Below are positions 41,140-49,892 of a DNA stretch of 64,000 nucleotides, piece by piece. How positions within the stretch are numbered: position 1 is the first letter of the stretch; each line of letters begins with the position of its first letter. Origin of the DNA: Chitinophaga jiangningensis (GTDB taxonomy: Bacteria > Bacteroidota > Bacteroidia > Chitinophagales > Chitinophagaceae); NCBI RefSeq assembly GCF_900142605.1, contig NZ_FRBL01000010.1:124001-188000 (forward strand), given 5' to 3'. The position numbers and the translations under genes are program-made. Under the pieces are notes generated by a model, which was not told the DNA's origin, did not search any database, and was given only the letters and a program-made list of their open reading frames with translations.

Positions 41140-42327
41140 ATGTTGAAAGAAAAAATCAGGGAGCTGGCAGCTTCTCTGCATGCCAGTACAGTGGTGAATC
41201 GCAGGCATTTGCATGCTCACCCTGAGTTGTCTTATAAAGAATTTGAAACAGCCGTTTTCATTGAAGAGCGACTAACAGCCATCGGACTGCCATTTGAGCG
41301 CATGGCCAATACAGGCATTGTGGCTTTGCTGAAAGGCGGGAAGGCAGAATCCAGTGCGGTGGTTGCTTTGCGGGCTGACATTGATGCGCTGCCCATCCAG
41401 GAGCTGAACGAAGTGCCGTATAAGTCGCAAAACCCGGGTGTAATGCATGCCTGCGGTCATGACGTGCATACGTCTTCGTTACTTGCCACCGCGGAGATAC
41501 TGATGCGACTGAAGGACGAATTTTCCGGTACGGTAAAATTTATTTTTCAGCCTGCAGAGGAGCTCATTCCCGGTGGCGCCAGCATGATGATCAGGGAAGG
41601 CGTGCTGCAGCACCCAAAGCCGGATTATATGCTGGGTCAACATACCATGCCAGAGCTGCCTGCAGGGAAAGTGGGTTTCCGTGGCGGCCGTTATATGGCC
41701 AGCAACGATGAAATATTCCTGACCATTAAGGGAAGGGGCGGCCATGGCGCTATGCCTCACCTGGGCATTGATCCGGTGCTGATTGCCTGCCATATTATCA
41801 CGGGCCTCCAGCAAATTGTTTCCCGCAGGGCCGAACCCGGGTTGCCATCTGTGCTTTCCTTTGGTAAAATGCTGGCAAACGGCGCTACCAACGTGATCCC
41901 GGATGAAGTGCGGGTGGAAGGTACTTTTCGCAGCATGGATGAAACCTGGCGCAGGCAGGCACATGATAAAATCCGTAAAATGGCGGAAGCAATTGCCGAA
42001 GGCATGGAAGGCAGTTGCGTAGTGGAAATCCACCAGGGATACCCGGTGCTGATCAACGACGACGAGCTGACTGCCGCTTCCAAAGCGCATGCGATCGAAT
42101 TCCTCGGGGCGGAAAATGTAGTTGACCTGGATATCTGGATGGCCGCAGAAGATTTTGCCTATTACAGTCAGGCAGGGCCTTCCTGCTTCTACCGGCTGGG
42201 GGTACGAAATGAAGAGCGCCAAATCACTTCCGGACTTCATACGGCAACCTTTGACGTAGACGAGCTTAGTCTGCTGACTGGTCCCGGGCTCATGACTTAC
42301 CTGGCATTGAAAACCTTAGGAAATTAG
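41140..42327 (+). CDS. M20-family amidohydrolase (N-acyl amino acid / hippurate hydrolase type)
   Basis: Using ATG 41140 gives 395 residues starting MLKEKIREL, the family-typical N-terminus. Metal-site motifs are HACGHDVHTSSLL, FQPAEELIPGGA and the C-terminal AAEDFAYYSQ. The small dimerisation domain lies between with GGHGAMPHLGIDPV. This group removes acyl groups from amino acids or related compounds. It starts 39 bases after the endonuclease stop; a shared transcript is possible but not required. Confidence 0.92.
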   Translation: MLKEKIRELAASLHASTVVNRRHLHAHPELSYKEFETAVFIEERLTAIGLPFERMANTGIVALLKGGKAESSAVVALRADIDALPIQELNEVPYKSQNPGVMHACGHDVHTSSLLATAEILMRLKDEFSGTVKFIFQPAEELIPGGASMMIREGVLQHPKPDYMLGQHTMPELPAGKVGFRGGRYMASNDEIFLTIKGRGGHGAMPHLGIDPVLIACHIITGLQQIVSRRAEPGLPSVLSFGKMLANGATNVIPDEVRVEGTFRSMDETWRRQAHDKIRKMAEAIAEGMEGSCVVEIHQGYPVLINDDELTAASKAHAIEFLGAENVVDLDIWMAAEDFAYYSQAGPSCFYRLGVRNEERQITSGLHTATFDVDELSLLTGPGLMTYLALKTLGN

Positions 42328-42377
42328 TACTTCCTTTAAATTATTGTTTATTTGTATGTATATTTGGGCATTAAATA

Positions 42378-43061
42378 ATGCCTATGAAAAACCCTGTCCT
42401 TAAAGCACTGTGCCTGGGCGTATGTGCAGCCGCGTTAGTCGCCTGTAATAAAGAAGTAATCAACGAGCCCCGCATGAGGGGGCCTGTGGATGAGTCCACC
42501 GGCACCAATCCTGGTAACACTGATAATCCGCTGATTGGCACTTACAAGGTAGTGGCCAGTACTGATAACGGTCGTGGTGAAACGCGTTCCAATATGATGG
42601 GCGTAGCCATGTTATCTGTCATGAATACCCAGGTAACTTGTGATAATTTTACAGGGACAGTAATCATTGATGCCCAGAAAATGACCGCAAAAGATATGGG
42701 AATGAGTTTTAACCTGGCTTATACGGTAATGCAATATATGGGTGGGGTTGAAGTGGGCCCTCCGGAAACCGGAACTCACTCAGAAATCATTCCTGCACAG
42801 AATAGCAGCGCCCCCTATACACTGAAAGGTAAGGATTCTATTTCCTGTGCCTTAGTAATGCCGCCAGGTGTGGGAGAGGCTTTGGGTGCAGCCGGCGCCA
42901 GTTTGCCAGCTACAAAGATGCAGCATTATGCCTTCTCTGGCGATACCCTGATACTTACTGCCAACTGGGTAGTTAATCAGACTTTAACCATTAGTGGTGT
43001 TTCCGCAGATGTTTCTTCCAGCGACCTTTCTGAGATGAAGCTGGTACGCATCTCCAAATAA
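42378..43061 (+). CDS. Lipoprotein of unknown function
   Basis: This 227-residue protein has a lipoprotein signal ending ALVAC and a linker rich in Pro, Gly, Thr and Asn (GPVDESTGTNPGNTDNP). The rest begins LIGTYKVVAS, followed by alternating beta strands and a C-terminal LSEMKLVRI strand, in the manner of lipocalin-like lipoproteins common in Chitinophagaceae. No catalytic residue or family name can be given. A terminator follows at once. Confidence 0.72.
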   Translation: MPMKNPVLKALCLGVCAAALVACNKEVINEPRMRGPVDESTGTNPGNTDNPLIGTYKVVASTDNGRGETRSNMMGVAMLSVMNTQVTCDNFTGTVIIDAQKMTAKDMGMSFNLAYTVMQYMGGVEVGPPETGTHSEIIPAQNSSAPYTLKGKDSISCALVMPPGVGEALGAAGASLPATKMQHYAFSGDTLILTANWVVNQTLTISGVSADVSSSDLSEMKLVRISK

Positions 43062-43064
43062 TAA

Positions 43065-43091
43065 AACCGGCTGGCCGGAGGCCAGCCGGTT
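43065..43091. terminator. Terminator between the lipoprotein and AraC genes
   Basis: A perfect 12-bp stem AACCGGCTGGCC / GGCCAGCCGGTT with a GGA loop lies between the two convergent stops. Confidence 0.75.
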
Positions 43092-43096
43092 GATTA

Positions 43097-43954
43097 CTAG
43101 GCTACGGCTGTTGCATTGAAGTAAAATAATTCTTTTTTAAAGTCTGTGAAGTTCATACCAGTTGCACTTTTGAAGAACTTACTAAAGTGGGAGGTATCAC
43201 AGAAGCCCAGGAAGTAGGCAATTTCTTTCATTCTCGAGTCCGAATGTGCTGCCCTGCGTTTGGCTTCCAGTACTACCCGCTGGCGGATATGATAACTGGC
43301 GGGATAGCCGGTGCAGCGCTTGATCACCATGTTAAGATAATTAGGCGTGACTGCCAGCATATCTGCGTAGGCGGTTACCATTTTTTCGGTCAGGAAATGT
43401 TTTTCCAGCAAGGCCATAAATTTTTGCAGGATTTCTCCGTTCCTGTTAACCTGTGGCAGGTCCATCCGGCTCTCCAGGAGCCGCGATAAATAAATCAGGA
43501 ATATTTTCAGATAGCGTTTCAATAGTTCAGTTTTCCAGGAGTTGTTGGCCCGGTATTCCTTTTCCATTTTAAGGAGGATATCCTGCATTTCCACCGTTTC
43601 AGCTGCGCCGCTGATACTCATCTTCACCTCATTGAGCAACTGTTGCAGGAAGCCATAAAAAGTTTCATTGAACTCAGGCTCACTGTTATGAATGAAACCT
43701 GCCGAAAAGCTCAGCACAAATCCATGCACTTCCGCACCGGGCTTCCAGGTAATTAACTGTCCTGCACGTACGAAAAACAACTGTTGCGGTGCATAGGCGA
43801 ATTGTTGCAGGTCTACCGTAACAACGCCATGGCCTGCCGTAACCCAAATGATACGGAAATCGGCCTGATGGCCCATATCACCAGCCGCCTCGCCATGCTC
43901 CCAGGCTTGTATATTGGTGATGGCGAAGCTCATATCAGCGCGGTTGCTATTCAT
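43097..43954 (-). CDS. AraC-family transcriptional regulator
   Basis: This 285-residue protein has an N-terminal cupin-like ligand domain (FRIIWVTAGHGVVTVDLQQFAYAPQQLFFVRAGQ) and a C-terminal double helix-turn-helix with YLNMVIKRCTGYPASYHIRQR and IAYFLGFCDTSHFSKFFKSATG. It is of the type that senses a small molecule. The target is unknown; no adjacent gene is oriented as an obvious partner. Confidence 0.92.
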   Translation of the reverse strand: MNSNRADMSFAITNIQAWEHGEAAGDMGHQADFRIIWVTAGHGVVTVDLQQFAYAPQQLFFVRAGQLITWKPGAEVHGFVLSFSAGFIHNSEPEFNETFYGFLQQLLNEVKMSISGAAETVEMQDILLKMEKEYRANNSWKTELLKRYLKIFLIYLSRLLESRMDLPQVNRNGEILQKFMALLEKHFLTEKMVTAYADMLAVTPNYLNMVIKRCTGYPASYHIRQRVVLEAKRRAAHSDSRMKEIAYFLGFCDTSHFSKFFKSATGMNFTDFKKELFYFNATAVA

Positions 43955-44152
43955 ATTTATCTCTGTTAGTTACTGAAAGGAAATTGACAGGGAGGGTGGT
44001 TCTATTAATATGCCAACCCGTTAAAGTGGAAGGAGATTGTTATGAAAGGCTTGTCGGCAAAGGTTTTGGTTGTTTGGTTGTTAGCGGTTTGAGTATTTCT
44101 GATATAAGGAATAGCTATGATAATTTCGGAGTTTTTTAGTGAGCTACGGAAA

Positions 44153-44518
44153 TTACGGAGCCAATAGTGCACGTTGCACATTGGCAAGCAAATCCTTATC
44201 CCGGAAGGGCTTGGCCATAAATGCTTTCGGATTGGTACGCCGGGCTGCTGCCTGGATCTGTGGATTGTTGTTTGCTGTGAGGTAGATAAAGGGTATGGCC
44301 CGTGAATCCAGCTCTTTGCCCAGCTCAAGGCCACTTTCCGGGCCCTGTAAAAATATGTCCAGCAGTACCAGCTCCGGCAAACGGTCGTTAATACTCTGTA
44401 TTGCTGCCGGCACAGAAATGGCGATATCCGTTACTTCATAACCTGCTCTTTGCAAAGTGAGTTGTATATCTTCTGCCACTATAAATTCGTCTTCTACAAT
44501 TAAAATTTTCTTTTTCAT
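44153..44518 (-). CDS. Single-domain response regulator
   Basis: This 121-residue protein is only a receiver domain: acidic pocket VEDE at 8-11, phospho-acceptor Asp54 in VLLDIFL, Thr in YLTANNN and Lys in AKPFRDKD. It is similar to the receiver of the sigma-54 regulator two genes upstream, suggesting duplication within the operon. Lacking an output domain, it probably serves as phosphate acceptor or competitor for the adjacent kinase. Confidence 0.92.
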   Translation of the reverse strand: MKKKILIVEDEFIVAEDIQLTLQRAGYEVTDIAISVPAAIQSINDRLPELVLLDIFLQGPESGLELGKELDSRAIPFIYLTANNNPQIQAAARRTNPKAFMAKPFRDKDLLANVQRALLAP

Positions 44519-44520
44519 AA

Positions 44521-46458
44521 CTAGGAGATAGCGGCTGCGTGATCAGCCGGGTGAGTATGGAGGAGCATCAGGTTACTTTCGGCCACAAAGCGGATATGAA
44601 CATGCAGCCCTGCATTGCTGGTGAAGCGGATCTTGCCATTGATTTGCTTGGCCAGACCCCTGATCAGCCGGATGCCCATGGTATCGGAATGCTCTATATC
44701 AAAACCGGAAGGGATGCCGCGACCATTATCGCTTATATCCAGCGTAATATTGTTTCCTTCTTCCTTTTTCATTTCAATAGTGATAGTGTTGTTTGTACTG
44801 TTAAGAAAGGCATGTTTTATGGCATTGGTGATGGTTTCATTTAATATCAGCCCGATAGGGATGGCTTGTGAAATGTCAAGGTCCACCGGGTCGGAGTGCA
44901 CGTTGAAACTGATCAGTTTTTCACCGGTAAGGCCGGTGTCGAGGTAAGCGATCAGTTCATTGATGTAATTTGGCATGTGCACAAACGCGGTGTTTTTGCT
45001 TTGATACAATTTGAGGTGAATCAGCGAGATAGCCTGCATGCGCTGAATACTTTCCTGTATGGAGGCAATAGCTTCTTTGTTATCGAGGTACTTGGACTGT
45101 GTGTTCAGCAGGCTGATAACGATCTGCAGGTTGTTTTTTACACGGTGATGAATTTCCTTCATCAGCCATTCTTTTTCTACCAGCAGGTGTTGCAGTGAAG
45201 TATTTTTCAGGTTGATTTCCTTGTTGCTTTGCTGTTTGATGCGGTATTGATTATACAATAGTCCCAGTATTATGAGCAGCAGTAAAATAGCCACTATGGT
45301 GATGTTACGTATCAGCGCCACATGGCGCAGTTCCATCTGATGTTTATTGTTGATGAGGTTCAGTTCTTTGATACGCGCATTGGATTTGGTGAGTTCGTAT
45401 TCTGCCTTCAGTGCTTCAATGTTTTGGGACATGGTTTTGTAGAAGAAGCTGTCGGCTACTACATACTGCCTGGTTTTAGTTTCCAGCGCGGATTTATAAT
45501 CTTTCTCCGCTATATACAGCTCCGTAAGTGCTTCCAGGTAACGGATTTCCTGTCGCGGTACCTTTTGTTTGCGGGCAAGGAGTACTGCCTGGTTCAGGTA
45601 AGAGATGGCTTTATGTGGTTGTTCTTTTCCATAGATTTTACTGAGCGCCAGCAGGGATTGTAATTCGCGGAGGTAGTTGTTGATATTGCGTGACCTATGC
45701 AGGGCTTCCTCGCTGAGTGCGATGGCTTTTTGGTTATTGCCCTGTTTAGCGTATATGCCTCCGAGATTGTTGAGAATATTGATGTTGAGGCCCTGGTATT
45801 CGGGGCGGTCTTTACTCAGTTCATATCCTTTTTCCAGGTAAAATTTTCCTTCCTGGTATTTGTTCAATCGATTGTATACAACACCGAAATGGTTGTAAAT
45901 ATTGAGTGAGATGTTGGAGAACGGGAGTTGTTCATTATAAGATTCTGCCAGCTTCAGGTATTCGAGTGCCTGTTCATTTTTCAGCTGGTCGAGGTATACC
46001 CAGGAGATATTGTAATAAGCCTCCATGATACCGAATTTGTCTTTAACCCCTTCGGAAATTTTCAGCGCCTTCAGGAATTCGGCGATGGCTTTATCATAGT
46101 TGCCATTGCGTAGATACACTACGCCTATACGAATTTCTGTGCTGGCCTGTCCTTTGGCGGAGTCGAGGCTGCGGAATATTTCCAGGGCATGCTCATACTT
46201 TTGTTTGGACTGTTCAAAGTTACCATCGTTGTCATCGATCATGCCCTGTTGCAAAAGCAGTTGGCCAATACCGTTGCTGTCTTTCACTTTCAGGGCAATG
46301 TCCATACCCTGGCTGGCGAATACCCTGGCTTTTTCCGGTGCGAGGTAGCGGTAGTGTTTGACGGAGTCGAGGTAGGGTTTTACTGCTGTCGGCTTTTGGC
46401 CCAATGCCATGCACGGTAGTAGCAGGGATAATAAAATAAGTGTGTATCTGGCAGACAT
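44521..46458 (-). CDS. TPR sensor histidine kinase (HisKA_2 type)
   Basis: This 645-residue kinase has a signal peptide (to about residue 21), a periplasmic stretch of tetratricopeptide repeats (roughly 60-310, for example IRIGVVYLRNGNYDKAIAEFLKAL), one membrane helix near 380-400 and a cytoplasmic kinase module. The phospho-acceptor His is in KEIHHRVKNNLQIV, and the ATPase domain shows NETITNAIKHAF, DNGRGIP and GIRLIRGLAKQ. It lies between the two response regulator genes, two bases from the single-domain one, and should phosphorylate both. The signal is probably sensed through TPR-mediated contact. Confidence 0.92.
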   Translation of the reverse strand: MSARYTLILLSLLLPCMALGQKPTAVKPYLDSVKHYRYLAPEKARVFASQGMDIALKVKDSNGIGQLLLQQGMIDDNDGNFEQSKQKYEHALEIFRSLDSAKGQASTEIRIGVVYLRNGNYDKAIAEFLKALKISEGVKDKFGIMEAYYNISWVYLDQLKNEQALEYLKLAESYNEQLPFSNISLNIYNHFGVVYNRLNKYQEGKFYLEKGYELSKDRPEYQGLNINILNNLGGIYAKQGNNQKAIALSEEALHRSRNINNYLRELQSLLALSKIYGKEQPHKAISYLNQAVLLARKQKVPRQEIRYLEALTELYIAEKDYKSALETKTRQYVVADSFFYKTMSQNIEALKAEYELTKSNARIKELNLINNKHQMELRHVALIRNITIVAILLLLIILGLLYNQYRIKQQSNKEINLKNTSLQHLLVEKEWLMKEIHHRVKNNLQIVISLLNTQSKYLDNKEAIASIQESIQRMQAISLIHLKLYQSKNTAFVHMPNYINELIAYLDTGLTGEKLISFNVHSDPVDLDISQAIPIGLILNETITNAIKHAFLNSTNNTITIEMKKEEGNNITLDISDNGRGIPSGFDIEHSDTMGIRLIRGLAKQINGKIRFTSNAGLHVHIRFVAESNLMLLHTHPADHAAAIS

Positions 46459-46482
46459 ACGAATGCTTTATGGAACTGGAAA

Positions 46483-48477
46483 CTAGGCCTGGTTATCGGA
46501 ATGGGTGATGAATGTTTTTTTAATGCCCAGTTTTTCCATCCTTGATTCGAGGGTGGTAGGCTTGAGGTGCAGGATTTCTGCAGCACCACCGGCGCCGCGT
46601 ATACGGCCGTTGGTTTTTTTGAGTACGGACAGGATGTATTCCCGCTCGGTAGCCTGCTGTAATTCCTTTACATCATGGAGAGATCTGGGAGCTGCTTCAG
46701 GAACGGGGGTATCGGCCGTGGCGGGGATGCTGAAGGGATTCCTAAGCTCCCGGCCCCATTCCAGCGGACTTTTACCGTCGTTCAGGACAAAGGCCTGCTC
46801 CACGATGTTTTCCATTTCACGGATATTGCCTGGCCAGTGGTATTGAAGCAGTTCTTCCATGGCGGCTGGTTTGATGCCATGAAAATGTTTGCCTGTTTTT
46901 TTAGCGAACTTTTGTCCGAAAAAGTTGGCGAGCAGGGGGATGTCTCCCTTTCTTTCGCGTAGCGGGGGCAGCATCACCGGGAATACGTTGAGCCGGTAAT
47001 AGAGGTCCAGCCGGAATCTGCCCGCGTTAGTTTCATTTTCCAGGTTTCGGTTGGTGGCTGCGATAATGCGTACATCCACTTTTATGGTTTGTTTGCCGCC
47101 TATGCGTTCAATTTCTTTTTCCTGGAGAACGCGGAGCAGCTTTGTCTGCATTTCCAGTGGCATTTCTCCGATTTCATCCAGGAAAATGGTACCACCATGG
47201 GCCAGTTCAAACTTACCGATGCGGCGGTCCATGGCGCCGGTAAATGCGCCTTTTTCATGTCCGAAAAGCTCGCTCTCAATGAGGTTGGGAGGGAGGGCTG
47301 CGCAGTTTACTTTCACCAGTAATTTATCTTTTCTCGGCGAGAGGCCGTGGATAGCCCTGGCCACCAGTTCCTTGCCGGTTCCGCTTTCTCCCAATAATAA
47401 AACAGAGGTATTGACAGGCGCCACCCGCGTTACCTGGTCAAATACTTTAAGGAGCAGCGGGCTGGTACCAATAATTTCTTCGAAGTTGGAATTAGTTTTC
47501 AGTTCTTCCTGCAGGTAATTTTTTTCATTTTTCAGTCGCTCGCTGAGCTTCTGTATTTCTTCGTGCGCGAGGAGTCTGTCTACCGCCAATCGCAGCGAGG
47601 CTTCCAGCTGGCTAACTGCCTGCAGGTGTTCATGCGTATAAACGTCCGGCAGTTTGCTGTAAAAGGAGAAAATGAAGATATTGTCGGCGCCGAGGTCCAG
47701 GTGAATAGCCATGTTGCTTTGCAGCTGGTATTTTTTGGCGAGGATTTGTTTAAGTGGCTGGATGGAAAATAACTGCTGGAAGTTTTTTCCGTTGAATATA
47801 TTCTGGTTGGCGGGTTTGGACACGCACATCCGGTAAAACTGTGGAGCGTCGGTGCCGAGGATGTTATACAGGCTTTGAATCGGAATCGTCTGGTAATCGT
47901 TGAAGCCTATACGAAAATACGAGGCGGCGTAGGTAAGCTGTGCGGCGGTATCGTGGCGGAGGCCGATGGTGAGGAAATCGAATGGCACTGCTGGTTGTAG
48001 GGTTTGTGCTACCTGCAGGAGGCGTTCGTCCCAGGAGATGTCGTCCGTCATGATATTGGTGATGGCCAGTTGAAGCGACTGTTCCTTACGGAGTTTGGAT
48101 TCCATGCTGTGTGCATGGCGGTAGTGGGCCATGTCGAGCGTAACCAGTACATCTTTTTCCCGGAAAGGCTTTACCAGGAAGCCGTATGGCTGGGTAGCCC
48201 TGGCGGCTTCCAGTACGGAGTCGTTGTTGTTGGCCGACAGGTATACGAATGCTATGTTTTTCTCTGTAAGTAAAGGTGCGAGGTCTATACCTGTTTTGTT
48301 TCCTTTGAGGTATATGTCCAGCAACACCAGGTGCGGCTGGTATTTATGAATCATTTCCAGCGCTTCATCCACGGAGTCGGCAATGCCGCATACCTGGTAT
48401 CCTGCTTTGATCAGGATGCTGCGCAGGTCGTTGGCCACTACAAACTCGTCTTCTACAATTAGTATCTTCTTTTCCAT
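46483..48477 (-). CDS. Sigma-54 activator response regulator
   Basis: This 664-residue protein has a receiver domain with Asp54 in VLLDIYL, a GAF-like middle region (about 150-300), a AAA+ domain with Walker A GESGTGKE, the sigma-54 contact loop GAFTGA, Walker B GGTIFLDEIGEM and arginine finger region, and a Fis-type HTH at the end (TNGRIRGAGGAAEILHLKPT). It should drive sigma-54 promoters after phosphorylation. It is the first gene of the kinase operon. Its own upstream region carries a candidate sigma-54 promoter and a palindrome, suggesting autoactivation. Confidence 0.94.
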   Translation of the reverse strand: MEKKILIVEDEFVVANDLRSILIKAGYQVCGIADSVDEALEMIHKYQPHLVLLDIYLKGNKTGIDLAPLLTEKNIAFVYLSANNNDSVLEAARATQPYGFLVKPFREKDVLVTLDMAHYRHAHSMESKLRKEQSLQLAITNIMTDDISWDERLLQVAQTLQPAVPFDFLTIGLRHDTAAQLTYAASYFRIGFNDYQTIPIQSLYNILGTDAPQFYRMCVSKPANQNIFNGKNFQQLFSIQPLKQILAKKYQLQSNMAIHLDLGADNIFIFSFYSKLPDVYTHEHLQAVSQLEASLRLAVDRLLAHEEIQKLSERLKNEKNYLQEELKTNSNFEEIIGTSPLLLKVFDQVTRVAPVNTSVLLLGESGTGKELVARAIHGLSPRKDKLLVKVNCAALPPNLIESELFGHEKGAFTGAMDRRIGKFELAHGGTIFLDEIGEMPLEMQTKLLRVLQEKEIERIGGKQTIKVDVRIIAATNRNLENETNAGRFRLDLYYRLNVFPVMLPPLRERKGDIPLLANFFGQKFAKKTGKHFHGIKPAAMEELLQYHWPGNIREMENIVEQAFVLNDGKSPLEWGRELRNPFSIPATADTPVPEAAPRSLHDVKELQQATEREYILSVLKKTNGRIRGAGGAAEILHLKPTTLESRMEKLGIKKTFITHSDNQA

Positions 48478-48530
48478 TTCCCGATAAATATTAGTCAGTT
48501 AGTTTACAGAGAGGATAGTGAGGGTGGGTC

Positions 48531-48546
48531 TGCAAAAAAGGGTCCG
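48531..48546 (-). promoter_or_regulatory. Candidate sigma-54 promoter of the response regulator operon
   Basis: On the minus strand the sequence is CGGACC-CTTTT-TTGCA: the -12 element TTGCA is perfect, GG is kept at -24, and GG-N10-GC spacing is exact. The start of transcription would be some 40 bases before the ATG at 48477. Confidence 0.5.
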
Positions 48547-48617
48547 GATCGATATCCCCCGTCATTCCTGCATTTCCGGGATAAAAGTAGGCTTTAATCG
48601 TATAAATTTTCGGATAA

Positions 48618-48634
48618 CTCCGAAAATTTCGGAG
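48618..48634. promoter_or_regulatory. Palindromic upstream site CTCCGAAAATTTCGGAG
   Basis: Eight-base arms flank a single A in a perfect palindrome, with an extra half site TTCGGAG at 48642-48648. It lies about 70-90 bases upstream of the candidate -24 element, the expected place for an enhancer-binding protein, and also upstream of the divergent gene at 48758. Similar TTTCGGAG and TTACGGAG half sites occur at 44124-44131 and 44153-44160 next to the other end of the operon. Confidence 0.55.
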
Positions 48635-48757
48635 CATGGCGTTCGGAGTTGTGATGGAAATGGAAGAAAGTACCGCTTTCAGATGGCAGAGTCAATACTT
48701 TGATGCCCGAATCATTTATGGTACAGCGGTTGAATAAGAGAGGAAAATGATTTTACT

Positions 48758-49138
48758 ATGTCCAATGTTTGGAAGTCGATCCAGGATATTTATCTGGCAC
48801 TGGAGCAGGGGAATATCGGGAAGATTATGACCCTTATCGAAGAGGATACACTGTTTATGCTGGATAAACCACTGGGGGGAACTTACAGGGGCAGGGAAGG
48901 GCTGCTGCTGCTGATAGGGCGGTTTTACCAGGGAGGAAGCCGGGTAAGCAAGCATATTGTGCAGATGGTGAGTCAGGACGACCGGGTGATGGTGAGTGGC
49001 TGCACTGAGGTGCTGGTCAATGGGGAGGTGATAGGAGAAGTGCCTTTTGCTGATGTATGGATTGTGGAGGATGGGCGTATCGTGGAAGTGCAGCTGTATT
49101 GCCTGGATACGGCGCTGGTGTCGAAATGTTTCTTATGA
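48758..49138 (+). CDS. NTF2/SnoaL-like protein
   Basis: This 126-residue protein has an NTF2-type fold: WKSIQDIYLALEQGNIGKIMTLIEEDTLFML as the first helices, TYRGREGLLLLIGRFYQ, then the strands SGCTEVLVNG and FADVWIVEDGRIVEVQLYCLDT. It is of the polyketide cyclase/SnoaL type with no assigned substrate and no signal peptide. It is transcribed away from the sigma-54 regulator and shares the intergenic region with the CTCCGAAA palindrome. Confidence 0.8.
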   Translation: MSNVWKSIQDIYLALEQGNIGKIMTLIEEDTLFMLDKPLGGTYRGREGLLLLIGRFYQGGSRVSKHIVQMVSQDDRVMVSGCTEVLVNGEVIGEVPFADVWIVEDGRIVEVQLYCLDTALVSKCFL

Positions 49139-49181
49139 TGTTTAGGTATTTGAGCATATAGGCTGATCCCTGGATTCTCAG

Positions 49182-49212
49182 AATGGCCCGACCTGAGGTC
49201 GGGCCATTTTCA
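49182..49212 (+). terminator. Terminator after the SnoaL-like gene
   Basis: A perfect 12-bp stem AATGGCCCGACC / GGTCGGGCCATT with a TGA loop and short T-run. Confidence 0.85.
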
Positions 49213-49234
49213 TGTGGTCAAAAAATATTTTTTT

Positions 49235-49261
49235 AAATAAGCGAATGCTTACTTATTTTTG
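49235..49261. promoter_or_regulatory. TetR-type operator overlapping a -7 box
   Basis: The segment AAATAAGCGAATGCTTACTT forms an inverted repeat (AAGC-GAAT-GCTT core with AT-rich wings). It is followed and overlapped by TATTTTTG (49254-49261), a TAnnTTTG -7 box, only five bases before the TetR start codon. This arrangement would let TetR repress its own promoter. Confidence 0.6.
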
Positions 49262-49265
49262 TGCC

Positions 49266-49859
49266 ATGAGATATCGTGACGAAAATAAGGTTCAGAATAT
49301 CAAGGCCCGGGCGATTGAGATGATTGCGAAGGAAGGGTTGGAGAATTTCGGCATAAATCGTTTGGCGAAGGCGGCGGGGGTATCCCCGGCTACCATCTAT
49401 ATCTATTATAAAGATAAGGAAGATCTCATCAGTACCATTGTAAAGGAAGAAACGGAGAAGTGGATCGCCTATTTATTCAAAGGCTTTTCGCCGGAGATGA
49501 GTTTTGAAGAGGGCTTGTGGGTGCAGTGGAAAAACCGTTCGGACCATGCATTTGAGTACAAGGAATTGAACCAGTTCATGGAAAAAATACGCAACACCGC
49601 TTTTGGAGAGCGTTTCCTGCATGGTATTTCGGACGAGATGCGCAAGCACATGGGGAGTTTCCTGCAACATGCGAAGGACAATAACGAGGTTGATGAAATG
49701 CCGCTGGAAGTATATTGGGCGGTGGCATTTGCGCCATTGTATACACTGATTCGCTTTCACCAGGAGGGCAGGAGTATAGGCGGCAGGTCATTCACCATAT
49801 CTGAATCCGTGATGCGTCAAACATTTGAACGGGTGATAAAAGCCTTAAAGAAATCATAA
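49266..49859 (+). CDS. TetR/AcrR-family regulator
   Basis: Start at ATG 49266 gives 197 residues (MRYRDENKVQNIKARAIEMI). The N-terminal helix-turn-helix reads FGINRLAKAAGVSPATIYIYYKDKEDLI; the remainder is a helical ligand domain. It lies 33 bases before an MFS transporter gene on the same strand, so it most likely controls that exporter together with itself through the operator just upstream. Confidence 0.92.
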   Translation: MRYRDENKVQNIKARAIEMIAKEGLENFGINRLAKAAGVSPATIYIYYKDKEDLISTIVKEETEKWIAYLFKGFSPEMSFEEGLWVQWKNRSDHAFEYKELNQFMEKIRNTAFGERFLHGISDEMRKHMGSFLQHAKDNNEVDEMPLEVYWAVAFAPLYTLIRFHQEGRSIGGRSFTISESVMRQTFERVIKALKKS

Positions 49860-49892
49860 GTTTTTTAGCTCCATATATACATAGTAATTTTT

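Noticed and set aside
41479..42240. 253-codon frame antisense to the M20 amidohydrolase
   Set aside because: Shadow frame; no conserved motif and the opposite strand has full family signatures.
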